Source: Polynucleobacter sp. AP-Titi-500A-B4 (GTDB taxonomy: Bacteria > Pseudomonadota > Gammaproteobacteria > Burkholderiales > Burkholderiaceae). Taken from it: a DNA stretch of 64,000 nt. The stretch covers positions 432,861 through 496,860 of the forward strand of contig NZ_CP061311.1 in NCBI RefSeq assembly GCF_018688095.1, read 5' to 3'. Made by a program: the position numbers and the translations under genes. Positions 17,560-26,563 of the stretch are shown in pieces (position 1 is the stretch's first letter; every line of letters starts with the position of its first letter). The notes beneath the pieces are model-generated. The model was given only the letters and a program-made list of their open reading frames with translations, did not search any database and was not told the origin of the DNA.

Positions 17560-18015
17560 GTGCCAATTCGAATTCAAGAAAAAGATTTTGATCTGACTGC
17601 CGAGGTTGCAGCACTCCACAAGGGTGATCCAAGAGTCGGTGCGGTAGTGACATTCCTGGGTACTGTGCGTGATATGAATGATGGCGGCCCAGTAAAGGGT
17701 ATGACTTTAGAGAATTACCCCGGCATGACTGAAAAGGCTCTAGAAGAAATCATTACTCAGGCAAAAGCACGTTGGGATATTTACAACACGCTTGTGATTC
17801 ATCGTGTTGGAGCTTTATTACCAGAGGATCAAATTGTTTTGGTGGCCGTGACTAGCGCCCATAGAGGAGAAGCCTTTGCTGCTTGCGAGTTCATCATGGA
17901 CTACCTCAAGACTGCAGCCCCATTCTGGAAAAAAGAAGATACCCCTGAAGGTGCGCGCTGGGTCGATGCCCGCGTGACTGACGATGCTGCCATGGCACGT
18001 TGGAAGCAAAAATAG
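17560..18015 (+). CDS. moaE: Molybdopterin synthase catalytic subunit
   Basis: Large subunit (151 residues) of molybdopterin synthase. Recognised by GAVVTFLGTVRDMN, HRVGALLPEDQIVLVAV, HRGEAFAACEFIMDYLK and the conserved lysine-rich FWKKED. Starts at GTG one base after the moaD stop. No moaA/moaC or molybdate enzyme is present in the window. Confidence 0.95.
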   Translation: MPIRIQEKDFDLTAEVAALHKGDPRVGAVVTFLGTVRDMNDGGPVKGMTLENYPGMTEKALEEIITQAKARWDIYNTLVIHRVGALLPEDQIVLVAVTSAHRGEAFAACEFIMDYLKTAAPFWKKEDTPEGARWVDARVTDDAAMARWKQK

Positions 18016-18049
18016 CATTCAATAGCTTTCCCTCATAGAAAGAAAATCC

Positions 18050-19717
18050 GTGAAGAAAATTTTTACACTCCTACTATTGTTGGGAATCTTCTCTGTACAC
18101 GTCTCTGCTCAGAGCGGGCGACCCATTATTCAAATAGAAAGTGGTCGACTTCAGGGTGTGACAGAGCACAATATGTTGGTGTTTAAAAATATCCCCTATG
18201 CAGCGCCTCCAGTCGGTGATCTGAGATGGAGGCCACCACAGCCTGCTCTGGCTTGGAATGGAACACGTGATGCCGGTAGTTTTGGTGATGCTTGCCCACA
18301 GCCTTATGTGAAGAATTTAAGTTCAGGCCTGTCCTTACCGGGCAACGAGGATTGCCTAAAGTTAAACGTATTCACACCAACCAAGCCCGCCAAGAACTTG
18401 CCGGTGATGGTTTGGATTCATGGTGGCGGCATGTTGGTTGACGGAGCTAGAGATGCTCAGTTCACGCCAATCAATCTCATTAAAAATGGTGTCATCGTGG
18501 TGACATTTGACTACCGCCTAGGCACCTTTGGGTTCTTTGCAAGCAAAGAATTGATTGCAGAAGCTAAAGCAAAGGGTGAGCCAGTGGGTAACTACGGCAC
18601 CATGGATCAAATTGCTGTGCTGAAATGGGTAAAAAGTAATATTGCTGCATTTGGCGGTGATCCCAATAACGTCACGATATTTGGTGAGTCTGCAGGCGGT
18701 CGCAGTGTTACATGGTTGATGGTTTCAGATGCTGCGAGAGGCTTATTCCATAGGGCGATCGCCGAGAGCGCCCAGCAGAGTCCTCTTCGTGGCATGACGC
18801 AAAAACATTTAGGCATGGCACCAGAAGTTGAAATTGATGCGAAATATATGGCAACAGTTGGCGCTAAATCGCTTAAAGAATTGAGAAGTTTGCCAACTAG
18901 TAAATTAGTCTTAACGGCCGCGAATTTTGAGCAAGGTGAATTTGGTGGCCCTTTTATTGATGGTCAAATCATTCAAGGCGATCCTATCCCCTTGTTTGCA
19001 GCGGGCAAACAGGCAAAAGTTCCATTCATGATTGGTACCAATTCTTGGGACTCGAGTTTTTTGGTTCCAGGTCAACCAGCTTTAGCTGCGCTTTCTAAAA
19101 AGCTTCATGAAACCCCAAAAAATATTGAGAAGCTTTACTCCAGAGTCAAAGATAAGTGCGTTGAGTCATCAGATGTTCTGGGTGACATGTTGTATCGCGG
19201 TAGCACTAAGCTGCTTGCCGATAGTATGAATGGGATTGCACCTGGTTATGCTTACTACTTTGATTACTTGACTAAGAATATTCGGCCTGCTTATCCAGGT
19301 GTGCCTCATACTTTTGAGATCAGTTATGTATTTGGTAGCTATGGGCTCATGCCGCAAGCACCCAGTAAGCTAGAGTCTGGTTCTAACAATTGCGCGTTGA
19401 TAGAAAAAGCCACCGCTGATCTCAAACAAAAAGGGGTATGGTCGAAATATTGGTATCCAATTACCGATAAGAACAATCCTCAGGATATTGCGATGTCCGA
19501 GAGAATGTCGGCTACTTGGGCAGCATTTGCAAAAAATGGTAATCCGAATGTCAGTGGCCAAGCCAATTGGCCGATCTACAGCCTCAAGTCTGATGTCATG
19601 AGAAATTTCTCATACGATCAAGAGACTATTACAGGCTTGCTTAAAGAGCGAGTGGATTATCAAATGCTTCACTTGAGAGAGATTTTTGCTCTCGAGCGTC
19701 TAAAAGAAGCTTTTTAA
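18050..19717 (+). CDS. Secreted type-B carboxylesterase family protein
   Basis: Alpha/beta hydrolase of 555 residues with a Sec signal peptide (about residues 1-20, cleavage after VSAQ or nearby), so probably periplasmic or secreted. Carboxylesterase features: KNIPYAAPPVGDLRWRPPQP, GNEDCLKLNVF, the oxyanion HGGGM, nucleophile Ser in FGESAGGRS, and the likely catalytic His in GVPHTFEISYVFG. Natural ester substrate unknown. Start is GTG. Confidence 0.88.
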   Translation: MKKIFTLLLLLGIFSVHVSAQSGRPIIQIESGRLQGVTEHNMLVFKNIPYAAPPVGDLRWRPPQPALAWNGTRDAGSFGDACPQPYVKNLSSGLSLPGNEDCLKLNVFTPTKPAKNLPVMVWIHGGGMLVDGARDAQFTPINLIKNGVIVVTFDYRLGTFGFFASKELIAEAKAKGEPVGNYGTMDQIAVLKWVKSNIAAFGGDPNNVTIFGESAGGRSVTWLMVSDAARGLFHRAIAESAQQSPLRGMTQKHLGMAPEVEIDAKYMATVGAKSLKELRSLPTSKLVLTAANFEQGEFGGPFIDGQIIQGDPIPLFAAGKQAKVPFMIGTNSWDSSFLVPGQPALAALSKKLHETPKNIEKLYSRVKDKCVESSDVLGDMLYRGSTKLLADSMNGIAPGYAYYFDYLTKNIRPAYPGVPHTFEISYVFGSYGLMPQAPSKLESGSNNCALIEKATADLKQKGVWSKYWYPITDKNNPQDIAMSERMSATWAAFAKNGNPNVSGQANWPIYSLKSDVMRNFSYDQETITGLLKERVDYQMLHLREIFALERLKEAF

Positions 19718-19738
19718 TTATTGAAGAGAAGTGTGTTG

Positions 19739-19846
19739 ATGCAAAATAATCAAAGAACCTGGGCGCTTATTATTGGCTTAGCACTTATTCTGCTAGTTTG
19801 CGTTTTGGCCTACTTGGGCACCATGCCTGCAGAAGCCAATCCTTAA
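19739..19846 (+). CDS. Small single-membrane-span protein (35 aa), hypothetical
   Basis: A 35-codon frame starting at ATG 22 bp after the esterase stop, with a purine-rich GAGAAG upstream. It encodes a polar start (MQNNQRTW), one hydrophobic helix (about residues 8-27) and a short acidic tail ending at TAA. It may be a real small membrane protein translated with the esterase. I do not recognise a family. Conservation would decide. Confidence 0.45.
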   Translation: MQNNQRTWALIIGLALILLVCVLAYLGTMPAEANP

Positions 19847-19925
19847 CTAATATCCTTGGCTTCATGATTCGTTGATTGCTAATAGGGTCGATTGTCCCTG
19901 AGATTCCTGAACTTGGTGCATGAAA

Positions 19926-19966
19926 TAGTATTTTTCTACTAATAAATTACTACTAAAAAATAGTAG
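19926..19966. promoter_or_regulatory. Clustered TAGTA/TACTA inverted repeats upstream of TRAP-type binding protein
   Basis: In AT-rich DNA, TAGTA pairs with TACTA (19926-19941) and CTACTA with TAGTAG (19950-19966, 5-A spacer). They lie 77-117 bp before the binding-protein gene. Repeated symmetrical half-sites suggest an operator; the second could also fold as a weak hairpin. Confidence 0.35.
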
Positions 19967-20042
19967 GATTATCACAAATCAACTTAAAAAATTGAACAAT
20001 GAAATCTGCTATTTACTCACGGATCTCTAGACTGGGCTGGCA

Positions 20043-21080
20043 ATGAAAAGAATCATTGCTGCAGTCATCATTTTGCTTTGCTTTGGAATTGCCTGGCAGA
20101 TGCTTGCGGTCGTCAAGATTAAGGTAGTCGGGCAGCCAAATTCTACAGGTCCAATGGCTACCCAAGTTGAGCAACCCTTTTTTGCTTCATTACAAAAAGA
20201 GACGGGGCTTCCTATCGAGGTTGATTTTAAAAGTCTTGATGCCCTGGGTCTGAAGGATACCTATCAGCTGCCAATGATGAGGGATGGTGTATTTGATTTG
20301 GCCTCCCTGAGGTTGATACAAAATTCACAAAATGAAGTCACTCTAAATGGCCTGGATTTAACTGGATTAAATCTAGATTTAAAAAAAGGGCGTGCACTTG
20401 CAGATGCTTATCTACCCGTAGTTGATAGACATCTGCAGGAAAAGTATCGCGTCAAACTCTTGGGTTTGTGGACTTTTGGTCCTCAAGAACTTTTTTGCAG
20501 CAAACCTATTAAAAGAATCTCTGATTTAAAGGGCTTAAAGATTCGTGTAGCTGGTGACTTATTGGGTGATTTTGTCGCCTCGCTTGGAGCGGTTCCAGCC
20601 ATTATCCCTTTCGATGAAACTAAGGCAGCGCTTCAAAATCAGCTCGTAGATTGTGCAATTACAAGCGCCACTTCTGCCGGCTCTGCTGGATGGTTGAACT
20701 ATACAAAGTATTACATTCCAATCTCATTTAATACCGGAGTAAATGCTTATGCGATTGCCTTATCAAAATGGAGTCTGCTGAGTGAAAAGCAACAGCAAAT
20801 TTTACAAATGGCCTTTAATAAGCATATAGATAATATGTGGTCTATTTCGGAAGATTTATATATCGGGTCCCAGAATTGTCTGCTGGGAAAAGAGTCTTGT
20901 AAGAATGGTAAGCAATACAGCTTGATTCTTGTAGATCTTCCAAGCGATGATCTGAACTATTTCAAGCAGCAGGCCAAAGCTATCTCATTTAAGAAGTGGC
21001 GGGATGTGTGTGACAAAGAATATCCCGGGTGCGGCGAAGAATGGCTAAAAGTTGCTACGCCAATTGCAGACATACATTAA
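20043..21080 (+). CDS. TRAP-type (DctP-like) periplasmic binding protein
   Basis: 345 residues with one N-terminal hydrophobic segment (about 4-22) that may be a signal anchor, as no clear cleavage site is seen. The DctP fold is recognised by GLWTFGPQELFCSKPIKRISDLKGLKIRV and the later VDCAITSATSAGSAGWLNYTKYY-type region, with the conserved Arg in KIRVAG. No DctQ/DctM partners are adjacent. Instead, a membrane HD-GYP phosphodiesterase follows five bases after the stop, suggesting that the protein senses rather than transports a ligand. The C-terminus has extra cysteines (CDKEYPGC). Confidence 0.8.
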   Translation: MKRIIAAVIILLCFGIAWQMLAVVKIKVVGQPNSTGPMATQVEQPFFASLQKETGLPIEVDFKSLDALGLKDTYQLPMMRDGVFDLASLRLIQNSQNEVTLNGLDLTGLNLDLKKGRALADAYLPVVDRHLQEKYRVKLLGLWTFGPQELFCSKPIKRISDLKGLKIRVAGDLLGDFVASLGAVPAIIPFDETKAALQNQLVDCAITSATSAGSAGWLNYTKYYIPISFNTGVNAYAIALSKWSLLSEKQQQILQMAFNKHIDNMWSISEDLYIGSQNCLLGKESCKNGKQYSLILVDLPSDDLNYFKQQAKAISFKKWRDVCDKEYPGCGEEWLKVATPIADIH

Positions 21081-21085
21081 TTCAC

Positions 21086-22198
21086 ATGCGCAAAAATCTT
21101 TCCTTTGATAAGTCGAATTTAGTAAAAGATATTCATTTCCAGAAAATTCTTTTGCCATTGCGCGTGATTGCTGGGCTATCGGCACTCATTTTTGCTTTCA
21201 ATTTTTGCTATGAAATATTTGTGAGCTACAACTCATCTTCATATCAAAAGTGGGCACTTTCATTTGCTACCTTTGCTATGTCAGTTTGGGCTTTCATAGA
21301 AGTGCTGAATATTGCGCGTTCAATGACATCTACTTTAGTGGATACTTTGCGTTATTTGCTGGCAGCCCAGACTGCTTTCTTAAGTTTGCGTATCGTTTTG
21401 GCCTTCTTTTTTGAGACTAGTGGCGAGCAAGAGTGGCAACTTTTTACCCGAATGGATGTTGGCTGGCGCTGGATTTTTTTAACGATCTATTCTGCGCTAT
21501 TCATTGCGATTATTGACTCCATCATTCGCCTCTTCTCTCTAAATGAAAAGAACAAGGCCCAGGCACTCGAGTCTCAGATGCTCGCCAGTCTTAATGCACT
21601 AGCAAAAGCTAGAGATAATGAAACTGGCAATCATATTATTCGTACGCAGCTTTATGTAAAAAACCTTGCTTTGCGTTTAAGAAGGATGGGTTATTACGAA
21701 AGTGAATTAAGCGATAAGGTCATAAACTTACTTTATAAGGCTGCTCCATTGCATGATATTGGCAAGGTAGGTATACCAGATCATATTTTATTGAAGCCTG
21801 GTCGATTAAGTGAAGACGAGTGGGAAATTATGAAAACGCACACCACTATTGGTGAAGCGGTACTATCTTCAGCCGGCAATGAGTTTCATGATGAAGATGG
21901 TGTGATTGCAAAGGCGTTGAAAATTGCTGGCGGCCATCATGAAAAATGGGATGGTAGTGGTTACCCAAGGGGATTAAGCGGTATTGATATTCCACTAGCC
22001 GCGCGAATTATGTCTGTAGCGGATATTTATGATGCTTTAGTGAGTGAGCGCGTTTATAAAAAAGGCTGGACCCACAAAGAGGCCATTCAAGAAATTATTC
22101 GTCATCAGGACACCTATTTTGACCCTCTTGTTGTTGAGGCATTTATTGCTGAGCAGGATCATTTTCAAGAAATTGCCGAGCAATTTAAAGACGAGTAG
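21086..22198 (+). CDS. Membrane-bound HD-GYP cyclic-di-GMP phosphodiesterase
   Basis: Four hydrophobic helices in the first ~150 residues, a short charged linker, then an HD-GYP domain (about 165-365) with HDIGKVGIPDHILLKPG, the THTTIGE His, and GHHEKWDGSGYP: all catalytic residues of active c-di-GMP phosphodiesterases. Length 370 residues from this start. A longer frame begins at 21029 inside the preceding gene; ATG at 21086 is favoured because it keeps a membrane-protein N-terminus and avoids a 52-bp overlap, although no good Shine-Dalgarno is seen. Pairing with a periplasmic binding protein suggests ligand control of c-di-GMP. Confidence 0.85.
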   Translation: MRKNLSFDKSNLVKDIHFQKILLPLRVIAGLSALIFAFNFCYEIFVSYNSSSYQKWALSFATFAMSVWAFIEVLNIARSMTSTLVDTLRYLLAAQTAFLSLRIVLAFFFETSGEQEWQLFTRMDVGWRWIFLTIYSALFIAIIDSIIRLFSLNEKNKAQALESQMLASLNALAKARDNETGNHIIRTQLYVKNLALRLRRMGYYESELSDKVINLLYKAAPLHDIGKVGIPDHILLKPGRLSEDEWEIMKTHTTIGEAVLSSAGNEFHDEDGVIAKALKIAGGHHEKWDGSGYPRGLSGIDIPLAARIMSVADIYDALVSERVYKKGWTHKEAIQEIIRHQDTYFDPLVVEAFIAEQDHFQEIAEQFKDE

Positions 22199-22213
22199 CT
22201 TATTGCTTACTCG
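22192..22213. terminator. Hairpin over the convergent stop codons (weak)
   Basis: CGAGTAGC and GCTTACTCG can pair (one bulged base) across the ends of the HD-GYP gene and the convergent GIY-YIG gene. There is no T-run on either side, so a terminator role is doubtful. Confidence 0.3.
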
Positions 22214-22452
22214 ATCCCAAAAAATTCTAACTTTTTAGCTCTAGGTAGACCCTTTAATTTAGCCTCTGCCTTGGAGGCCTCCGATCGATCTGGGTGCTCT
22301 TGGGTTGCCAGGAGGACAACTGGCCTTCGCGCTCTTGTATAGCGAGCGCCTTGCCCTGAGTTATGGGCCTCTAAGCGATGCTCAAGACGGTTGGTGATGC
22401 CGGCATAGTAGCTGCCATCAGAGCACTCAAGAAGGTAAACAAGCCAGGTCAA
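22207..22452 (-). CDS. GIY-YIG domain protein, UPF0213 (YhbQ-like)
   Basis: 81-residue single-domain GIY-YIG nuclease-fold protein: VYLLECSDGSYYAGITN contains the paired motif, followed by RLEAHNSGQGARYTRAR with the catalytic-type Arg, and a Glu in SEASKAEAKLK. E. coli YhbQ relatives nick DNA or are uncharacterised. Start codon is TTG; the gene is convergent with the HD-GYP gene and divergent from clpB. Confidence 0.88.
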   Translation of the reverse strand: MTWLVYLLECSDGSYYAGITNRLEHRLEAHNSGQGARYTRARRPVVLLATQEHPDRSEASKAEAKLKGLPRAKKLEFFGIE

Positions 22453-22488
22453 AATGGGTCAAATTCCGGTTAAAAAGGGCGTAAATAG

Positions 22489-22517
22489 CCTTGAAATTAG
22501 CAATATTGCCCTTATAT
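22489..22517 (+). promoter_or_regulatory. Heat-shock (sigma-32) promoter of clpB
   Basis: CTTGAA (22490-22495), 13-nt spacer, then CCCTTATAT (22509-22517): a good match to the sigma-32 pattern CTTGAA-N13-17-CCCATnT. It stands about 40 bp before the clpB start. GAGG at 22546-22549 is the ribosome binding site. Confidence 0.75.
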
Positions 22518-22556
22518 TCTATAGATAGAAATACATGGAATACATGAGGCATAAAA

Positions 22557-25160
22557 ATGAGAATAGATAAATTAACAACTAAATTTCAAGAGGCTTTAAG
22601 TGAGGCCCAGAGTATCGCTTTAGCCAAAGATAACCAATATATTGAGCCAGCCCATGTCTTGTTGGCAATGTTGCGTGACTCTGATGGCGCAGCCAAGAGT
22701 TTATTAACCCGCGCTGGCGTTAATGTTCCAGGCCTAGAAAAAGGGTTGGAGAAAATCATTTCCAATTTGCCAGAAGTGCAGGGCACAAGTGGCGAAGTGC
22801 AGGTAGGTCGTGATCTGAGCAATTGGCTCAACCTATGTGAAAAAGAAGCGAATAAGCGTAATGACCAATTTATTGCTGGCGAATTATTTTTATTAGTAGT
22901 GGCTGATGACAAGGGTGAGCTTGGCAAGGTTGCCCGTGAGAATGGCTTAAATCGTAAATCGTTAGAGGCGGCTATTGATTTAGTGCGCGGAGGAGAATCA
23001 GTGAATAGTGCAGATGCTGAAGGTCAACGTGAGGCCTTAAAGAAATATACAGTCGACTTAACAGAGCGTGCTCGCATGGGCAAGCTTGATCCCGTGATTG
23101 GTCGTGATGATGAGATTCGTCGCACCATTCAAATCTTGCAACGTCGTGGTAAGAACAACCCGGTACTCATCGGCGAGCCTGGGGTAGGTAAGACTGCTAT
23201 CGTTGAAGGCTTAGCGCAACGTATTGTGAATGGTGAAGTCCCTGAGACCCTCAAGGACAAGCGTGTCTTGGTTTTGGATATGGCCTTGCTCTTAGCTGGT
23301 GCAAAGTATCGCGGTGAATTTGAAGAGCGCCTCAAAGCAGTGTTGAGTGATGTTGCTAAAGATGAAGGTCAGACCATCATCTTTATTGATGAGATTCATA
23401 CGATGGTTGGCGCTGGTAAAGGTGATGGTGCAATGGACGCGGGCAATATGCTCAAGCCTGCTTTAGCCCGTGGTGAATTGCATTGTATTGGCGCAACGAC
23501 TTTGGATGAGTACCGCAAGTACATTGAAAAAGATCCCGCCCTTGAACGTCGCTTCCAAAAAGTGATGGTTGAAGAGCCAAGCGTTGAGGCGACGATTGCG
23601 ATCTTGCGCGGTTTGCAGGAACGTTATGAGCTTCATCACGGTATTGAGATTACTGACCCAGCGATTGTGGCGGCTGCTGAGTTATCCCATCGCTACATTA
23701 CTGACCGTTTCCTGCCAGATAAAGCTATCGACCTTATTGATGAGGCGGGTTCACGCATTCGAATGGAGATTGACTCCAAGCCAGAGGTAATGGATAAGCT
23801 TGATCGCCGTTTAATTCAGCTCAAGATTGAGCGGGAGGCCGTGAAGAAAGAGAAAGACGAGGCTTCTCAGAAACGTCTTGCGTTGATTGAAGATGAGATC
23901 AAACGCCTTGGTGCTGAATATGCTGACTTAGAAGAGATTTGGAAAGCAGAGAAGGGTGCTGTATTAGGTGCTGCGAATCTGAAAGAGGAAATTGAGAAAG
24001 TACGTGGAGAGATCGCTAAATTGCAGCGTGAGGGCAAGCTGGAGAAAGTTGCTGAGTTGCAATACGGTAAATTACCCGAGCTTGAGGCCAAGCTAAAGTC
24101 TGCAGCTGCTGCGGAAGCTAAAGGCGATAAAGATGGTGTGGTAAAGAACAAGCTCTTGCGTACACAAGTAGGTGCAGAAGAAATCGCTGAAGTAGTCTCT
24201 CGTGCAACCGGCATTCCTGTATCGAAGATGATGCAGGGCGAACGCGATAAGTTACTCAAGATGGAAGAGTTACTACATAAGCGTGTGGTTGGCCAAGAGG
24301 AGGCTATTCGTGCCGTATCTGATGCGATTCGTCGTTCACGTGCTGGCTTGGCTGAAGAGAATCGCCCTTATGGCTCATTCTTATTTTTAGGCCCAACTGG
24401 TGTCGGCAAGACAGAGCTTTGCAAAGCATTGGCTGGCTTCTTGTTTGATAGTGAAGACCATTTGATTCGTATCGACATGAGTGAATTCATGGAGAAACAT
24501 AGCGTTGCTCGCTTGATTGGTGCGCCCCCAGGTTATGTTGGTTATGAGGAGGGTGGTTACTTAACTGAGCAGGTGCGTCGTCATCCATATAGCGTTATCT
24601 TGTTTGATGAAATTGAAAAAGCACATCCTGATGTCTTTAATGTTCTCTTACAAGTATTGGATGATGGTCGCTTGACGGATGGTCAGGGTCGTACTGTTGA
24701 CTTTAAGAACACTGTGATTGTGATGACCAGTAATATTGGTTCTCAGTTGATTCAGTCAATGACCGACAAGAAACAATCAGAAATCAAAGACGCTGTTTTT
24801 GAAGAACTGAAGAATCATTTCCGTCCAGAGTTTTTGAATCGGATTGATGAGATTGTGGTGTTCCATGGCTTGGACAAAGGCAATATCGCAAATATTGCGA
24901 AGATCTTACTGAAAAACTTGTCAGATCGTTTGGCAAAAGTGGATATGCAGCTCGAAGTGAGTGATGCGGCCTTAAGCAAGATTGCCGAAGTTGGTTTTGA
25001 TCCGATATTTGGAGCTAGACCGCTGAAACGCGCCATCCAGCAGCATATCGAGAACCCCGTTTCCAAGATGATTTTGGAGGGCAAGTTTGGTCCTAAAGAT
25101 GTAGTCCCTGTCGATGTAGATAAAAAGGGCGACTTTAGCTTCACTCGTCAAGTTCACTAG
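22557..25160 (+). CDS. clpB: ATP-dependent disaggregase chaperone ClpB
   Basis: Hexameric AAA+ unfoldase that rescues aggregated proteins with DnaK/DnaJ/GrpE. The 867 residues have all parts: N-terminal repeat domain (1-145), first AAA (Walker A GEPGVGKT, pore KYRGEFEERL), a long coiled-coil middle domain (about 410-530), second AAA (GPTGVGKT, pore loop GYVGYEEGGYLT) and C-terminal D2 small domain. Normal length. A sigma-32 type promoter stands directly upstream. Confidence 0.98.
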   Translation: MRIDKLTTKFQEALSEAQSIALAKDNQYIEPAHVLLAMLRDSDGAAKSLLTRAGVNVPGLEKGLEKIISNLPEVQGTSGEVQVGRDLSNWLNLCEKEANKRNDQFIAGELFLLVVADDKGELGKVARENGLNRKSLEAAIDLVRGGESVNSADAEGQREALKKYTVDLTERARMGKLDPVIGRDDEIRRTIQILQRRGKNNPVLIGEPGVGKTAIVEGLAQRIVNGEVPETLKDKRVLVLDMALLLAGAKYRGEFEERLKAVLSDVAKDEGQTIIFIDEIHTMVGAGKGDGAMDAGNMLKPALARGELHCIGATTLDEYRKYIEKDPALERRFQKVMVEEPSVEATIAILRGLQERYELHHGIEITDPAIVAAAELSHRYITDRFLPDKAIDLIDEAGSRIRMEIDSKPEVMDKLDRRLIQLKIEREAVKKEKDEASQKRLALIEDEIKRLGAEYADLEEIWKAEKGAVLGAANLKEEIEKVRGEIAKLQREGKLEKVAELQYGKLPELEAKLKSAAAAEAKGDKDGVVKNKLLRTQVGAEEIAEVVSRATGIPVSKMMQGERDKLLKMEELLHKRVVGQEEAIRAVSDAIRRSRAGLAEENRPYGSFLFLGPTGVGKTELCKALAGFLFDSEDHLIRIDMSEFMEKHSVARLIGAPPGYVGYEEGGYLTEQVRRHPYSVILFDEIEKAHPDVFNVLLQVLDDGRLTDGQGRTVDFKNTVIVMTSNIGSQLIQSMTDKKQSEIKDAVFEELKNHFRPEFLNRIDEIVVFHGLDKGNIANIAKILLKNLSDRLAKVDMQLEVSDAALSKIAEVGFDPIFGARPLKRAIQQHIENPVSKMILEGKFGPKDVVPVDVDKKGDFSFTRQVH

Positions 25161-25211
25161 TATCCCAGCTGTTTTTTTGCAGGAATCTTCCTGCCCCAGT
25201 AAACTCGGTAC

Positions 25212-26447
25212 ATGACTGTTGCGCTCAGTAGGCGTGCCAGTGATGTCCGGGTTATTGGTCTTATTAGCCTAGCGCACGGCAGCTCACATTTCTTTCACTT
25301 AGTGCTACCTCCCATGTTTCCATGGTTGAAGGACGCATTTGCCCTAAGCTATGCTGAGCTTGGCTTACTCATGTCAATCTTCTTTGTGGTTTCTTGTATT
25401 GTGCAAGCAGCTTCAGGATTCTTGGTTGATCGTATTGGAGCAAGACCAGTGTTATTTGTTGGGGTTGGTTTACTCGCGCTTGCGGCTTTAACTTACTCTC
25501 AAAGTAATGGCTATCTTATGTTGATCGTTGGCGCAGTCATTGCTGGTTGTGGTAACGGCATTTTTCACCCGGTCGATTACACCCTGATTAATCATAAAAT
25601 TTCTCCACCAAACTTACCTTATGCCTATTCTATGCATGGTGTAACTGGTTATTTGGGTTGGGCTGCTGCGCCAGCATTTATGGTGGGGATTGCACAGCTT
25701 GCTGATTGGCGGATTGCTTTCCTATCGGCAGCTTTGTTGGAGGCCATCATTTTGGCGATCCTTTGGAGCAACAAAAATCAATTGCTGGATAATGTTAAAG
25801 AGCGTCACGAGAGTAGCCATGCTAATGCTCAAGCTGCTAATCCTGGTAGCGCCCCAGAGAGTGTTTTTGCATTCTTAAAATCACCAGCAGTCTGGTTATG
25901 TTGGGCTTTCTTTTTCTTTAGCATGGCTTCCACTTCAAGCTTGCAATCATTTGCTCCAAGCGCACTCTTTAGTATTTATGAGATTCCATTAACGACGGGT
26001 AGCTATTACATTACGCTTCTTGCCTTGGGTAGTGCAGGGGGTGTTTTGTTTGGCGGATATTTGGCTGCTAAGTTACAAGCTCCCGAGCGAATCGTTTCCA
26101 CTTGTTTATCTATCACAGTAGTTATGTGCCTATTACTAGCGACAGGCTTCATTTCAGTTGATCTCGTTCCAATAATTTTCTTTGCACTGGGTTTTGGATA
26201 TGGAGTAGTGGCGCCATCACGAGATTTATTGGTTAAGCAAGCAACACCTCAGGGGGTTGCAGGGCGCGTGTATGGAATCGTGTATTCAGGTATTGATCTG
26301 GGCGCAGCGGTAGGCCCTTTTATCTTTGGTTTATTCATGGATGCAGGGTTGCCCAAGGCTTTATTCCTCGGCATTGTTCTGTTCCAGTTGATGATTATTC
26401 CAACAGTATTTAAAGTCTCTGCAGATCGCTTGCCGAAAGCTAAGTAA
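25212..26447 (+). CDS. Major facilitator superfamily transporter
   Basis: About twelve membrane helices in 411 residues, with an MFS loop motif (FLVDRIGARPVLFVG) between helices 2 and 3 and a histidine-rich first helix (LAHGSSHFFHLVLPP). The middle has the usual long polar loop (about 195-215). This type includes fosmidomycin-resistance-like and organic-acid carriers. Substrate cannot be told. It follows clpB by 51 bp on the same strand. Confidence 0.85.
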   Translation: MTVALSRRASDVRVIGLISLAHGSSHFFHLVLPPMFPWLKDAFALSYAELGLLMSIFFVVSCIVQAASGFLVDRIGARPVLFVGVGLLALAALTYSQSNGYLMLIVGAVIAGCGNGIFHPVDYTLINHKISPPNLPYAYSMHGVTGYLGWAAAPAFMVGIAQLADWRIAFLSAALLEAIILAILWSNKNQLLDNVKERHESSHANAQAANPGSAPESVFAFLKSPAVWLCWAFFFFSMASTSSLQSFAPSALFSIYEIPLTTGSYYITLLALGSAGGVLFGGYLAAKLQAPERIVSTCLSITVVMCLLLATGFISVDLVPIIFFALGFGYGVVAPSRDLLVKQATPQGVAGRVYGIVYSGIDLGAAVGPFIFGLFMDAGLPKALFLGIVLFQLMIIPTVFKVSADRLPKAK

Positions 26448-26460
26448 TCACTCCAAGATG

Positions 26461-26475
26461 TTTCATAATATGAAA
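26461..26475. promoter_or_regulatory. Perfect palindrome in aceA upstream region
   Basis: TTTCATA-A-TATGAAA, a perfect 15-bp palindrome 14 bp after the MFS stop. Probably protein-binding; could concern either aceA control or RNA structure at the MFS 3' end. Confidence 0.35.
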
Positions 26476-26520
26476 TGTCATTACACTGCGTAAAATGCAG
26501 CGCAACATTAGTGGTTCAGA

Positions 26521-26563
26521 TATATTTCGTGGCATGGATCATATTTCCGCATTACGAAATATA
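26521..26563. promoter_or_regulatory. Widely spaced inverted repeat upstream of aceA
   Basis: TATATTTCGT (26521-26530) and ACGAAATATA (26554-26563) are perfect 10-bp inverted arms whose centres are 33 bp apart, about three helix turns. Suggests a dimeric or looping regulator of isocitrate lyase. Further small palindromes follow at 26649-26660 (TCTTATATAAGA) and 26663-26682 (TAAGAC/GTCTTA). The rest of the 281-bp gap shows no gene. Confidence 0.45.

Noticed and set aside
23867..24259. 130-codon minus-strand frame in clpB
   Set aside because: Low-complexity Ser/Ala-rich antisense shadow of the ClpB coiled coil.
25161..25211. CAGGAA/TTCCTG hairpin after clpB as a terminator
   Set aside because: No T-run follows the stem; the T-run precedes it.
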